A stretch of 64,000 nt of DNA from contig NC_090324.1 of the NCBI RefSeq assembly GCF_040869045.1, forward strand, positions 193,376,028-193,440,027, written 5' to 3'. Positions 10,970-22,320 of the stretch are shown here, piece by piece. The stretch is from Eurosta solidaginis. Its lineage: Eukaryota; Arthropoda; Insecta; Diptera; Tephritidae. How positions within the stretch are numbered: position 1 is the first letter of the stretch; each line of letters starts with the position of its first letter. The position numbers were made by a program, and so were the translations under genes. The notes beneath the pieces are model-generated. The model made no database searches, was not told the origin of the DNA, and saw nothing but the letters and a program-made list of their open reading frames with translations.

Positions 10970-11195
10970 TAGTAAGCAGGGCGTGACAGTCCCAGCTTTA
11001 ACTATACCGCGGGACTATTAAAGTACAGCAACGTGACCCCGACAGACGTAGAGCCTAGTGCTCAACCTACCTCCCGACGGAATACTTCACGGTAGTACCG
11101 GGTGGTAAATGGTACTCAGACGGTAGGAGGTTTATTGCGGTTAAAGTCCCACACTGACTATGAGGCTTTCGATGCTTCCTCGTAAAAAAAAAACC
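10970..11195 (+). other. Possible 3' end of a LINE or SINE
   Basis: A moderately GC-rich segment ending in an A10 run (about 11186-11195). The style (TACTCAGACGGTAGGAGG then TTTATTGCGGTTAAAGTC) resembles LINE 3' UTRs, but no ORF remains. 10856-10969 and 11196-11323 hold nothing I recognise; the latter is the 3' flank of the broken ECHDC3-like gene. Confidence 0.3.
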
Positions 11196-11323
11196 CCACA
11201 CACAAATACTTAAATTCTAGGAGAAAATAATTATACACAAAATAAAAAGGCATTAACCCTTTAAGCTCCTTCATTAATTGTTTACTTCTTGAGACTTCAA
11301 AAAGACATCGACTAAGTTGGATT

Positions 11324-11568
11324 TCATTTATAACATGCACAATATCGCTTTGCAACTTTGATTTTGTTTACGCTTTCAGTAAAGCTCTTCAGACCTTCTG
11401 GAGCATCTTCTATGCCTATGTTCTTAACCATTACATCAGTGCCCTGATCGTAAATGTCATTTACACTCAAACCCAACTGTTTATAGTAAAATACTTTGCC
11501 CATCGCAAGAATTGCACAAGGTTTCTCCGTTATGGACTTTGTAATCTTCTCTGTTTCCGCATCCAACT
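11324..11568 (-). pseudogene. ECHDC3: ECHDC3-like gene, 3' segment (C-terminus)
   Basis: Codes for the C-terminal ~80 residues of a mitochondrial enoyl-CoA hydratase/isomerase family protein: LDAETEKI..., then AILAMGKVFYYKQLGLS and APEGLKSFTE, which match the helical C-terminal part of ECHDC3. The family usually ends with a KR(K)P-type tail. Here the reading changes after KSFTE as if one A had been lost near 11365, then stops at 11324. 11561-11568 (ATCCAACT) is the hAT target duplication, so codons upstream of LDAE come from the hAT, not the gene. The frame joins exactly to 30778-31386. Family assignment is from memory of the conserved C-terminal motifs. Confidence 0.8.
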
Positions 11569-11686
11569 CAGGCCTCTCTTTGCCACTGGGCACAGTGGGC
11601 ACATGCCCAGGGATGACAGGGGCCCCCTCGGATCAAATACAAAGTTCCTAGCTCGTGTCAGATCACCAAACTATAACCAATATTTA

Positions 11687-11927
11687 GGGCCTTATTCTCT
11701 ATTGCGAACGAAAGCTCAGACGAACGATTCGTCTCTTATCAATTTCGTCTAGTAGTAATATTCTGTATCATTTTCGTTCTTCTCTTATTTTTATTACATT
11801 ATGATAAAAAGATAACGTAAGAAAGGTAGCAGGCGAACGAAAATGTTCAAAAATATGGTTGCTAGATGAAATTGATAAGAGACGAATCGTTCGTCTGAGC
11901 TTTCGTTCGCAATAGAGAATAAGGCCC
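11687..11927. mobile_element. Harbinger-type MITE, TTA target duplication
   Basis: 241 bp with near-perfect inverted arms of at least 60 bp starting GGGCCTTATTCTCTATTGCG and ending in its complement. TTA flanks both ends (11684-11686 and 11928-11930), as expected for PIF/Harbinger or Tourist-like MITEs. No coding capacity. Inserted in the left arm of the hAT. Confidence 0.85.
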
Positions 11928-11930
11928 TTA

Positions 11931-12912
11931 TTACCAAAAAACGTATACAACTCGAAGAAATCGAACCTAAATTACTGAATACAAGACAAACTTACAAGCT
12001 TTTACATGCGCGAAGCTATTCTACTCTCGCCCAAAAATTTGGATTTCTGACTTCAGCATGCTTTGATAAATTTAAATATATAATGGTATGCTAGGTTTGG
12101 TTAGGTTAAAGTGGCTACCAAAAGGGAACACTTAGGCCAGTATAAAAGGCGCGTTGTGATACCCTGTAAAGACACTGTTACACCTCATCTTCGAACCAAT
12201 TTGAAGACTTAAGGAAGGCCATCAAGTCCTTGATGTGATACCCCACAATTTTGCAAATGTTCTCCAGGAAGGGAACTCCCAGGCGACGCCGTTTAGAATG
12301 TTCTTTGGAGCGTGTGTTCCAGCTGGACGATTCCCGTAGGCGCAGGGCTGATGTCGCCGCTGCTCGGTACCTTTCTATATCTAGGGGAAGAAGTTCTAGA
12401 ATGACCTGGAAAGCTGGTATACTAAATACATATACATTTTAAAGAAAAATCATCAGTAGTACTCACCAGCTAAGATGACTTCGTTTTACTCTCTTATATT
12501 TTCGCTCTCACCGGGAATTTATTTGCCAGCATAGAGTCAAAATAAAACCCTCTTGACAGAAGGCCAGAGTGTAACAACGAAAAAGTTCCCAAAATACTCG
12601 GTAGTCCTGTAGTTTACGAAGAAACAGGTAGAAGTGATCAAAAACGTTGAGCGAGGTATCAAAACGCGCGGTTCGGTGTCCCTAACAATAATCCGGATGC
12701 GAAAGATAAATACTACATATAAGCAATTCAAAAGTTCTCAACAAAAAACGTTAGCTACATTTTTTATTTTGACCATTTTCATCACTTTTAATGACAGAAC
12801 TTCGGAAAAGGGGGATCAGTCCTCTTCTTACTATATTTCTCAATAAATTCAAAATTTCACTGTCAGTCCATGGTCGTATTATACATATGTTACTGTAACC
12901 TTCATTTACATA
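11931..12912. other. hAT left-arm DNA with a LINE-like fragment
   Basis: 12095-12420 starts TAGGTTTGGTTAGGTTAAAG and is moderately GC-rich, in the style of the GGTTAGGTT LINE 3' regions (the 31387 LINE ends on the same motif), so it is probably a 3' LINE fragment. Frames at 12251-12442 are not recognisable proteins. 11931-12094 and 12421-12912 hold nothing identified. Confidence 0.35.
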
Positions 12913-13038
12913 CTGTCACTCACAAAATTAAGTATACACTTGGTTCATGCGGAAAAAACCCAAATGCAGTGGCTCACAGCTTAATTGAAATTTTTCATTT
13001 AAAATATCGGAAATTCCCTAACAGAAATCACATTAAAA

Positions 13039-15771
13039 CAAGTAAGGAAAGCTAAGTTCGGGTGTAACCGAACATTACATACTCAGTTGAGAGCTATGGA
13101 GACAAAATAGGGTAAATCACCATGTAGGAAAATGAACCTAGGGTAACCCTGGAATGTGGTTGTATAACATGTGTATCAAATGGAAGGTATTAAAGAGTAT
13201 TTTAAGAGAGAGTAGGCCATAGTTCTATGGATGGACGCCATTTAGGGATATCGCCATAAAGGTGGACCAGGGCTGACTCTAGAATTTGTTTGTACGATAT
13301 GGGTATCAAATGAAAGGTGTTACTGAGCATTTTAAGAGGGAGTGGGCCTTAGGTATATCGGTGGACGCCTTTTCGAGATATCGCCATTAAGGTGGACCAG
13401 GGGTGACTCTAGAATGTGTTTGTACGATATGGGTATCAAATGAAAGGTGGTAATGAGTATTTTAAAAGGGAATGGGCTTTAGTTCTATAGGTGAACGCCT
13501 TTTCGAGAAATCGCCATAAAGGTGGACCAGGGGTGACTCTAGAATATGTTTGTACGATATGGGTATCAAATAAAAGCTGTTAATGAGTATTTTGAAAAGG
13601 AGTGATCCTTAGTTCCATAGGTGGACGCCGTTTCGAGATATCGCCATAAAGGTGGACCAGGGGTGTCTCTAGAATGTGTTTGTACGATATGGGAATCAAA
13701 TGAAAGGTATTACTGAGCATTTTAAGAGGGAGTGGGCATTAGGTCTATAGGTGGACGCCTTTTCGAGATATCGCCATTAGGGTGGGCCAGGGGTGACTCT
13801 AGAATGTTTGTACGATATGGGTATCAAACGAAAGGTGTTACTGAGCATTTTAAGAGGGAGTGGGCATTAGGTCTATATGTGGACGCCTTTTCGAGATATT
13901 GTCATTAGGGTGGGCCAGGGGTGACTCTAGAATGTGTTTGTACGATATGGGTATCAAATGAAAGGTGGTAATGAGTATTTTAAAAGGGAGTAATCCTTAG
14001 TTCTATAGGTGGACGCCTTTACGAGATATCGCCATAAAGGTGGACCAAGGGTGACTCTAGAATGTTTGTACGATATGGGTATCAAACGAAAGGTGTTACT
14101 GAGCATTTTAAGAGGGAGTGGGCATTAGGTCTATAGGTGGACGCCTTTCTGAGATATCGCAAATAGGGTGGGCCAGGGTGACTCTAGAATGTTTGTACGA
14201 TATGGGTATCAAACGAAAGGTGTTACTGAACATTTTAAGAGGGAGTGGGCATTAGGTCTATAGGTGGACGCCTTTTCGAGATATCGCAAATAGGGTGGGC
14301 CAGGGTGACTCTAGAATGTGTTTGTACGATATGGATATCAAATTAAAGGTATTAATGAGGGTTTTAAAAGCGAGTGTCCCTTAGATGTATATGTGAAGGC
14401 GTTCTCGCGATATCGACCAAAATGTGGACCAGGTGATCCAGAAAATCATCTGTCGGGTACTGCTAATTTATTTATATATGCAATACCACTAACAGTATTC
14501 CTGCCAAGATTCCAAGGGCTGTTGATTTCGCCTTGTAGAATTTTTCATTTTCTTCTACTTAATATGGCAGGTGTCACACCCATTTTACAAAGTTTTTTCC
14601 AAAGTTATATTTTGCGTCAATAAACCAATCCAGTTACCATGTTTCATCCCTTTTTTCGTATTTGGTATAGAATTATGGCATTTTTTACATTTTTCGTATT
14701 TTCGATATCGATAAAGTGGGCGTGGTTATGGTCGGATTTCGGCCATTTTTTATACCAAGATAAAGTGAGTTCAGATAAGTACGTGGGCTAAGTTTAGTAA
14801 AGATATATCGGTTTTTGCTCAAGTTATTGTGTTAACGGCCGAGCGGAAGGACAGACGGTGGACTGTGTATAAAAACTGGGCGTGGCTTCCACCGATTTCG
14901 CCCATTTTCCCAGAGAACAGTTACCGGTATATAATCTATGCCCCTACAAAATTTGAGAAGGATTGGTAAATTTTTGTACGACTTATGGCATTAAAAGTAT
15001 TCTAGACAAACTAAATGAAAATGGGCGGAGCCACGCCCATTTTGAAATTTTCTTTTATTTTTGTATTTTGTTGCATCATGTCATTACTGGAGTTGAATTT
15101 TGACTTAATTTACTTATATACAGTGAAGATATTAAATTTTTTGTTAAAATTTGAATTTAAAAAAATTTTTTTTAAAAAGTGGGCGTGTTCTTCATCCAAT
15201 TTTGCTAATTTTTATTTAGCACATATATAGTAATAGTAGTAACGTTCCTGCCAAATTTCATCATGATATCTTCAACGACTGCCAAATTACAGCTTGCCAA
15301 ACTTTTAAATTACCTTCTTGTAAAAGTGGGCTGTGCCACGCCCATTGTCCAAAATCTTACTAATTTTATATTCTGCGTCATAACGTCAACCCATCTACCA
15401 AGTTTCATCGCTTTAACCGCCTTTGGCAATGAATTATCGCATTTTTTCGGTTTTTCGAAATTTTCGATATCGAAAAAGTGGGCGTGGTTATAGTTAGATA
15501 TCGTTCATTTTAAATAGCGATCTGAGACGAGTGCCCAGGAATCTACATACCAAATTTCATCACGATACCTCAAAATTTACTCAAGTTATCGTGTTAACGG
15601 ACAGACGGACGGACGGACGGACGGACGGACATGGCTCAATCACATTTTTTTTCGATACTGATGATTTTGATATATGGAAGTCTATATCTATCTCGATTCC
15701 TTTATACCTGTACAACCAACCGTTATCCAATCAAAGTTAATATACTCTGTGAGCTCTGCTCAACTGAGTAT
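13039..15771 (-). mobile_element. HINE copy A (Helentron/DINE-1-like)
   Basis: A complete copy from the 3' end CAAGTAAGGAAAGCTAAGTT and hairpin (GTTCGG-GTGTAA-CCGAAC) to the 5' terminus GCTCAACTGAGTAT. Inside are ~10 satellite units (13130-14400), AT-rich modules with GGGCGG-N4-CGCCC palindromes, and a (GGAC)n tract at 15603-15632. The foldback flanks (ATTAAAA before, AAAAATGTC after) are duplicated A residues. No ORF of substance. It predates the local tandem duplication, since its 5' part is repeated at 22321-23089. Confidence 0.8.
13130..14400. repeat. ~128-bp satellite array in HINE-A
   Basis: About ten units recognised by TTTGTACGATATGGGTATCA, GGTGGACGCCTTTTCGAGAT and GGTGACTCTAGAATG. 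Unit variants alternate between CATAAAGGTGGACCAG and CATTAGGGTGGGCCAG forms and between TTTAAAAGGGAGT and TTTAAGAGGGAGT, giving a higher-order pattern. Confidence 0.85.
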
Positions 15772-16442
15772 AAAAATGTCAAAGGTCAGGAGAGTTAATC
15801 AAAATTTGAAAAATGGCCATCAAAATTTTCAAATCTTGTTTCAGAATTTCTAGAAAATTTTTGAGTATGCAGATTTATAGCCCAATCAATTTTAGTAGGT
15901 ATAATAATGTGCAAGTTAGAAGCTCAAAATTTTTCCAGAATTTTTTTGGCGAGGATGTTGAGCAATTTCCCCCATACCAAATGTATTTTTGTTTTACATT
16001 TTGAGCTATTTCTAACTTGCACATTATTATACTAAAATTGAATGGGCTACAAAACTGCATACTCGAAAATTTTCTAGAAATTCTGAAACAAGATTTGAAA
16101 ATTTGGATGGCCATTTTTCAAATTTTGATTAACTCTCCTGACCTTTGACATTTTTTAATGTGATTTCTGTTAGGGAATTTCCGATATTTTAAATGAAAAT
16201 TATCAATTAAGCTGTGAGCCACTGCATTTGAGTTTTTTTCAACAAAACCAAGTGCATAGGGGAGACCGGGGTAGCTACGGCACTTTTTTTTTGAAGCTCC
16301 ATATCTCACTAGATATCTAACGAATCGAAAGGTATGTATGCTTTAACAAATCCCATGTTATTTAAATATAAAATGTTGGGGAGAAATTTTTTGAAATGGT
16401 AGTGGAGACAAACATTTTTAGAGTTAATTGAAAAAACTCAAA

Positions 16443-16500
16443 TTTGCTGAATGTACCCCATGGCGGGGTAGCTCCGGCATTTGATGGGGCACCTTCGGCG
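16443..16500. promoter_or_regulatory. Left subterminal repeats of the pogo element
   Basis: Variants of the terminal motif recur here: GGCGGGGTAGCTCCGGCA and GGGGCACCTTCGGCG. Matching copies lie at the other end (18763-18810). Candidate transposase binding sites; inferred from repetition only. Confidence 0.5.
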
Positions 16501-16648
16501 TTAATGTATTGTTATTAAATAAAAAGTTCTTTTATACATTTTTTTTAGATTATATTTTAATAAATATAGTATATCAGCAAGAACAAAAAACATATTTCAC
16601 GTAAGTGTATGGAAAAATAGTGCCTCATGGGCTTAAAATAAGAGAAAA

Positions 16649-18708
16649 TTATTTGATGTTGAAACTACTTAGATCTGTCTCAAAAATATATTTGGTCCGA
16701 CAACGTGATGTTGAAGCAGGATTCACAAGGCTTGGAAGTTTAAATAAAATTTCACTTTTCAAAACCAATGATATGTCCTCGTTCTCGGGCTTGACAAATA
16801 TAAGCTGCGGAATGTCAATCTTCCTAAGAAAACTAACAGTGAATGTACATTCACTAAGACTCTCAATGATTTCAGCAACATAATACACCTTTTTTTTGCA
16901 TGTTTGAGGAGGTACGGTAAGAACAAAATCTCCTACATTCAGTTCGAAGTCGTTCGTTAACTTATGGTTGGAAAAATTTTCCACCTCCGGGGTTTCCTCA
17001 CCGCCAACAAAAGATCCAAGTGATTGATCAGTATCTGCGTATTCAATACTTGTGTTGCTTTCCTCGGAGGAATAAATTTCCTTTCGAACCATAACTTTAG
17101 GTTTTTTAGCCTTAGGGCGAGAGTTCTTTTTAACATTTTTAGTATTTTTGTCGTCCTTAGCATTTCTTTTAGCTGAGAACCTTATATTTCTTTTTGCTGC
17201 TTGAGAATTTATTCCAGAAATTTTTTCTTCTATCCTTTTTTTCTCACAAGAACTAGTCAAAATTCGAGAGCGTCCCGATTTTAGAGTCTTTTTAGAAGCG
17301 TTCAATCGTGAAATAGAACGAATTTGTTCTGGGGTTTTGTTTCCACTAACACTATCATCTAGTTGAAGTGGGTCTGTCATAGCTACACTATTATTAGAAG
17401 ATACGGTCAAACCATTTTCATCCGTTTGAACTTCCGGAGCGAACTCATTTTCGCTAAAATTTTGGGAGTTGAAAGGATGTATTCCAGTTGACTGGAAACC
17501 ACTGATTATATTTTCTGATTTGAATGCTCTTTGGAAAGGTAAATTAGACAGGCGTGCAACTTCGTAGATCGTTATTCTCTTTCCTGGATTGTTTGTCATA
17601 AAATCAGTAAAAGATGTTTGAAGACATTTTTTAAACGGTCCGTGAACTGATACGTCAAGTGGCTGCAGACGGTGTGAAGTATGTGGGGGAAACGACAAAA
17701 GATGTATTCCATTCTCCCTAGAATAATTAATGCTGTCAATGCTGCAGTGAGATGAGTGGTTGTCGAGAAGTAGAAGAATCGGTCGCTCTTTAGATCACTT
17801 TGTGTTGTTTTGAATATGTTTAAGAACGTATATGAACAATTCCGATATCCTCCACCCACTTTTACTGGCTAATCCCAGGGATCCCGGAACACACCCATTT
17901 AAAAATTGAGGATTGTAGCGCACGCGTGGAAAAACGTAAGCTGGTGGAAGTCGATTTCCATTGGCGTTGATTATTCCTACAAGGGTGACAAAACTGCCTC
18001 TCTCAGCTGAAACAGCTTGCCCAACTTGTCGTTGCCCCTTTGCTGCAATTATCTAGAACATACTTCAAATTGGTTAACACCTTAAAAATTAAGATTGTTA
18101 ACTAATTTACAAACCTTTGGCGAATCAATGACAGTTGTAATACCAGTTTCATCCAGATTGTATATATCGTTTGATTGAAATGCATAGACTTCATAAAGTT
18201 TCTTTAAATTTAAATAAAATTCATCGACAGCTTCTTTCGAGAAACCTTTTAATCTTGCTAAACTAGTTCGCTCGGGCTTTCGAAGAGACAGGCTCGGATT
18301 CCCTTTCATAAACGCGTATAGCCAGTCTTCCCCAGCTTCTTTCGCAACATTCCATTTTTCAGGAAAATCTTTACCGTTAGCGGTAGCGTATTCGTATGCC
18401 AACTTCTGAAAACTTTTATATGATAACCCATATTGATAATAGCTACACTTTTTAATGTACTCCACTAGCTCGATTTCTTCCTCCATTGTAAAAACCTGTC
18501 TCCAGGTAAACTTTGATTGGTAATTAGTCTTGTGCCCGGCTAACAAATTTCGTTTTTTTACTAGAGATTCAATTGTTTGTCGTTTTAAATTGTATTTTTT
18601 ACCGGCAGACGTTGCCGTTTCTACACCGCTTAAAACATCTGCAACTGCTTTTTTAATAGCGCTTTCATCAATATCCGATTCGGTTTTACGTTTATAATTT
18701 CGAACCAT
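16649..18708 (-). pseudogene. pogo-like transposase (one intron, one premature stop)
   Basis: Exon 1 18708-18115 (198 codons), intron 18114-18053 (62 nt, GT...AG), exon 2 18052-16649, in phase. Order: helix-turn-helix (psq/CENP-B-like; IKKAVADVLSGV...GKKYNLKRQTI), DDE domain with NLDETG, then LLLLDNHSSH, then HTSHRLQPLDVS, so a DDD triad. A basic Ser/Lys-rich stretch and a C-terminal GDFVLTV...VYYVAEII module follow. After splicing, SPK runs into IIAAKGQRQVG, a good family match that supports the intron. A single TGA at 17795-17797 interrupts the frame just before LLLLDNHSSH. Otherwise open for about 665 codons, so the copy is young. Confidence 0.9.
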
Positions 18709-18756
18709 TTTTATATACCTAGATAAATATATAACTAAAGGAAAAGTTTACTTAAC

Positions 18757-18850
18757 ATTATACGGGGCACATTCGGCAGAAATTAAGGTTCGCCGAATGT
18801 GCCCCAAGAGTAAACGCTGAATCTACCCCGGACATTCCCTTTCCCCTTTT
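18757..18850. promoter_or_regulatory. Right subterminal repeats / 5' region of the pogo element
   Basis: GGGGCACATTCGGCAG and its inverted copy CGCCGAATGTGCCCC form a near-palindrome, followed by GAATCTACCCCGGACATTCC. Upstream of the transposase ATG (18708). Likely transposase binding and possibly promoter region; inferred. Confidence 0.45.
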
Positions 18851-19199
18851 TTGTATTTGTGTATCTCTTAATCACACATTTTCACAAAATATACATCTTT
18901 ACCTTTTAGTAAATATCAAAGTTTTTTTAATAAATTAAAATACAAGGGAAGAAAACACTTTTTTTATAATAACCGAAAAACACATTAAGCACTCGCGAAA
19001 TGCAAAAACACTTGCAACTTTATCAGTTGTCCAAAGAGATGTGTGAAACTTTGACTCGATATTTTTTATTAGTGGAGAGTAAATTTTCAACTCTACGGGA
19101 TGATGCCAGACTGCTCTCTCATACCGAAAACGCTATTGCCGAATGTGCCCCAAAGCCGAAGCTACCCCGGTCTCCCCTACTTATTTTTGTGAGTGGCCG

Positions 19200-19960
19200 T
19201 ATCTATTTTTCTTTATTTATGTATCGATTTACTTTTATTATCATATTTTTGAAAAATAAGGTGAAAAAAATGTAAGTCGAAAAAATGTATAAGTCGAATT
19301 AAATAGAAATCTGCAAAATCCCCAAAAACTTATGTTAAAGCCCCCCTTCTTCAGTTTTATTCATTTTTCACAGAGTGGCAGCAGTAAAAGATGTGCATTT
19401 TAACAGCACTCTCTCGAAACAAAGAGTTAAAATCTATCTATACTCATCAGTGTGACTCGCTCCATTTAAGCTGAGGCTACATCTAGCAGCACTACACTAC
19501 ACGACAAAGTATTCTTTGCATGTATTCTTATGGAGCATATCACACCTAGCGACAGCAGCACCACACGACACGATATAGTTGATCAAATAGGCAACAATTT
19601 TGTCGTGTCGTGCCGCTAGATGTAGATTCACCTTAACACGTTCAAATAATGCGACAATTCCATTTAACTGCATTGTCGATAATAAATTTCATTCAGCCAA
19701 CACAAGCGAACGAAGCAAAGCATCAAGCTCCAAGTTTGAATTAACGACATGAAACTGAAAGTCACCGAACGATTTAAATAAACCGATTTGGCTGTCGGGA
19801 ATTCCCCTGTATTTGTATGTGGTGTTGTGACGTTTGTTTTGTTTGCAGTTGTTATTGATTGCTCTGAGGTATTCTTTTATTAAATCATCGTTGGCTTGTT
19901 TCTTTTTGTGTTAGCGACCATTTTCGATGTAAAAATAAATACCTGCTGAAATATATTATA
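19200..19960 (+). other. hAT 5' region, copy 1
   Basis: AT-rich leader between the foldback and the hAT ATG; the same sequence precedes copy 2 (23597-24360). It contains one MITE (listed separately). The ATG at 19961 is preceded by AATATATTATA. No other gene seen. Confidence 0.5.
19470..19632. mobile_element. TTAA-flanked MITE, copy 1
   Basis: 163 bp with inverted ends containing CTACATCTAGC. TTAA flanks both ends (19466-19469 and 19633-19636), as for piggyBac-type elements. The interior holds ACACGACAAA / TTTTGTCGTGTCGTGC inverted segments. No ORF. Confidence 0.75.
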
Positions 19961-22314
19961 ATGTCGAAGCGGTCATATCCTAGTGGATCTGAAAAAAGGA
20001 AAAAAGCTGTACATCAGAAAGAAGTAATTGAAAAGTTTCCAAAATTAACATCATATTTTACTACTACTACTACTGGAGAAACTTCTGTAAGTAGCAACCA
20101 AACCGAAAATCTTCTACATGATGAGTCGTGTCATTCACAAATTGCGGAAATTTTTGAGTCCCCATGTTCTTCAACAATTTCCATTAACTTTGGAAAAGAC
20201 TTGGAATCAGAAAGCGACCGTCCCTATGACGAAAGAGTAACAAATTCGGTGATTTCACAAATATCGACAACTGTGTCAGTAGAACAACAACAGTTTTCCA
20301 ACGCAGAAGAAATGTCACACGATATCGCCGATTATTTTCATGAAAATTTTACAGAAAAAAGTCGCGAAATATTGATTCGTAAGGGACCTGCATATTTTCA
20401 AAACAAAGATTCTGACTTTTCTGATACATCCAAAACCTACAAAGATGGTGATAGATCAGTAACTAGGTATTTCAACAAATCATTGTTTATTCGCAAATTG
20501 AAAAACAATGAAAGCATCGAAAGAAAATGGTTGTTGTTCTCGCCATCCAAAAAGTCTGTATTTTGTTTTTCATGGTCTTTGTTTAACTCCTCTGATTTAA
20601 ATCTATGCTCTTCGAGTGGATGTAATGATTGGAAGCACATTAATCACATAATTTTAGCACATGACACATAGGCAATCTATGATAACTTATCTAGCACGAA
20701 GTAAAGCGGTTGGTAGAGTAGATATTGACTTAATATCTCAACATCAAAAAGAAGTGGATTATTGGAAAAATGTACTTAAACGGATTGTAGTTGTTGTAAA
20801 ATTGTTGACATCGAGAGGGCTTCCGTTTCGGGGTGACAATGAAATCCTAGGATCTCCTAATAATGGAAATTATTTGGGATGTGTGGAATTATTGAGTGAA
20901 TTCGATCCATTTATAGCAGATCACTTAAAAAACTTTGGGAATCCTGGAAAAGGTAACATTTCTTATTTATCAGCGAATATTTGTAACGAGTTTATTGACG
21001 TAATGGGAAAACAGGTTCTAAAAAAAATTGTAAATGAGGTTACATTAGCAAAATATTTTTCCATTAGCGTTGATAGTACGCCCGATCTGTCTCATGTTGA
21101 CCAGCTAACTTTTATAATTCGATACGTGCATGGCAGTGTTCCTGTTGAAAGGTTTCTGACGTTTATTCCTATTAAAGAGCATAAATTTGGGTATTTAGCG
21201 GAAATCATCTTGATTTTTTTAGATAACCATGATATTCCCATAAAAGACTGCAAAGGACAAAGCTACGACAATGCTTCAAATATGTTGGAGAAGTATACTG
21301 GTCTGCAAGCAAGGCTCAAGGAGAAATGTGAATTTGCCACCTTTTTACCATGCGCGGGACATTCATTGAACTTAGTAGGTGTACATGCTGCTGGGTGTGT
21401 ATCGGAGGCAACAAAGTTTTTTGAAATGGTTCAGAAAGTGTATAACTTTTTTTCGGGCTCTACTCATCGATGGAATATATTGACAGAACATTTAGGATCA
21501 AAAAAAGTTGTTAAAAGTCTTTCACAAACCAGATGGTCAGCCCGAGCAGATGCAGTAAGCGCCTTGCATGAAGGTCATGCACAAGTTATAGAAGCTTTGA
21601 TTTCCATCGAAAACGATACAGAACAGGCACGAGAAACTAGAGACGAAGCGCTTAGTCTGTCCAGAAAAATGGAAAAATTAGAATATATTATACTAACGGA
21701 AATTTGGAACAGTGTATTGAAAAGAATAGACAAAATAAGTAATTATCTTCAAAAAGAAACAATAACACTGAACGTTGCAACTAATATGTTAACTTCACTT
21801 GATGATTTTTTTGTTAGCCTCAGGGATAAATTTGATTACTTCGAATCGTCTGCCAAAGAAAGAAACGCGGAATCTGACTACAAGGACCTATCTCAAAGAA
21901 AAAAAACGCAGAAGTTCTCGCCAGAGTTTTTTTGATGGCTCTGCACCGTCAGTCAAACTGAATGGAAGAGAGAAATTTAGAATAGAAACCTTTCTTCCCG
22001 TAATTGATACCCTCAGCGTTCATCTAAAACAGCGACTAAGTTCGTATCAGAATATTAGTAAACGTTTTGATTATTTTTTGCCTGAAATCTCTGAATCCTG
22101 AAGAGTTGAGACAATGTTGCAAAGAATTTGCTGAATTTTTTTATGAAGACGTTAATGAGAAGGAGTTAGAAATAGAATGTTTGCATTTTAAAGAATACTT
22201 GAAAATTGATGACAGTGAAAATAAGGATTGCATATTAAAAATATATCAGCTTTTGAAAGAAAACCAAATTGAAGACACATCGAGAAATCGCTTTGAGAAT
22301 CTTTTTAAGCATGA
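19961..22314 (+). pseudogene. hAT transposase copy 1 (ZMYM1-like), truncated
   Basis: Starts MSKRSYPSGSEKRKKA, followed by a TTF/BED-type region (SLFNSS...GCNDWKHINHII), the DUF4371-like core (YFSISVDSTPDLSHVDQLTF, CAGHSLNLVGVHA, QTRWSARADAVSA) and helical linker. Lesions: a frameshift near 20665 (both copies share it), a two-base gain in an A-run near 21903 that ends the frame at 21935, another shift near 22085, and loss of the C-terminal dimerisation domain at the duplication joint (about 22314). It cannot make active transposase. Confidence 0.85.
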
Positions 22315-22320
22315 TTTTTT

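Larger units (their letters stand above)
16259..19177 (-). mobile_element. pogo/Tigger-like DNA transposon, 2.9 kb
   Basis: Inverted ends GGGGAGACCGGGGTAGCT plus (A/T)CGGC, with one mismatch over ~23 bp. TA target duplication at 16257-16258 and 19178-19179. The paired empty site is visible at 23572-23580, where CCAAGTGCATACTTATTTTT is uninterrupted. It carries one transposase gene with a single intron. Present only in duplication unit 1, so it arrived after the duplication. Confidence 0.93.
12913..19199. mobile_element. TA-flanked foldback (Tc1/mariner-like MITE) with nested insertions
   Basis: Left arm 12913-13038 (CACTCACAAAA..., then GCAGTGGCTCACAGCTTAAT) pairs with the right arm ending at 19199 (...TTTTTGTGAGTGGCCG). 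Both sides are flanked by TA (12911-12912 and 19200-19201). Without HINE-A (13039-15771) and the pogo element (16259-19177 plus TA) it is about 630 bp and almost wholly palindromic (arms around 15780-16000 and 16000-16257). No ORF of its own; frames such as 15813-16004 are palindrome reading. The ends are inferred from the inverted repeat and are good to a few bases. Confidence 0.65.
14979..22320 (+). repeat. Tandem duplication, unit 1
   Basis: From CGACTTATGG inside HINE-A to the point in the hAT transposase where ...AAGCATGA is joined to TTTTTTTCGACTTATGG. Without the pogo element (2919 bp plus TA) it is about 4.42 kb. Unit 2 follows directly. The T-run at the joint looks like short microhomology, as expected for unequal exchange or break-induced repair. 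Confidence 0.8.
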
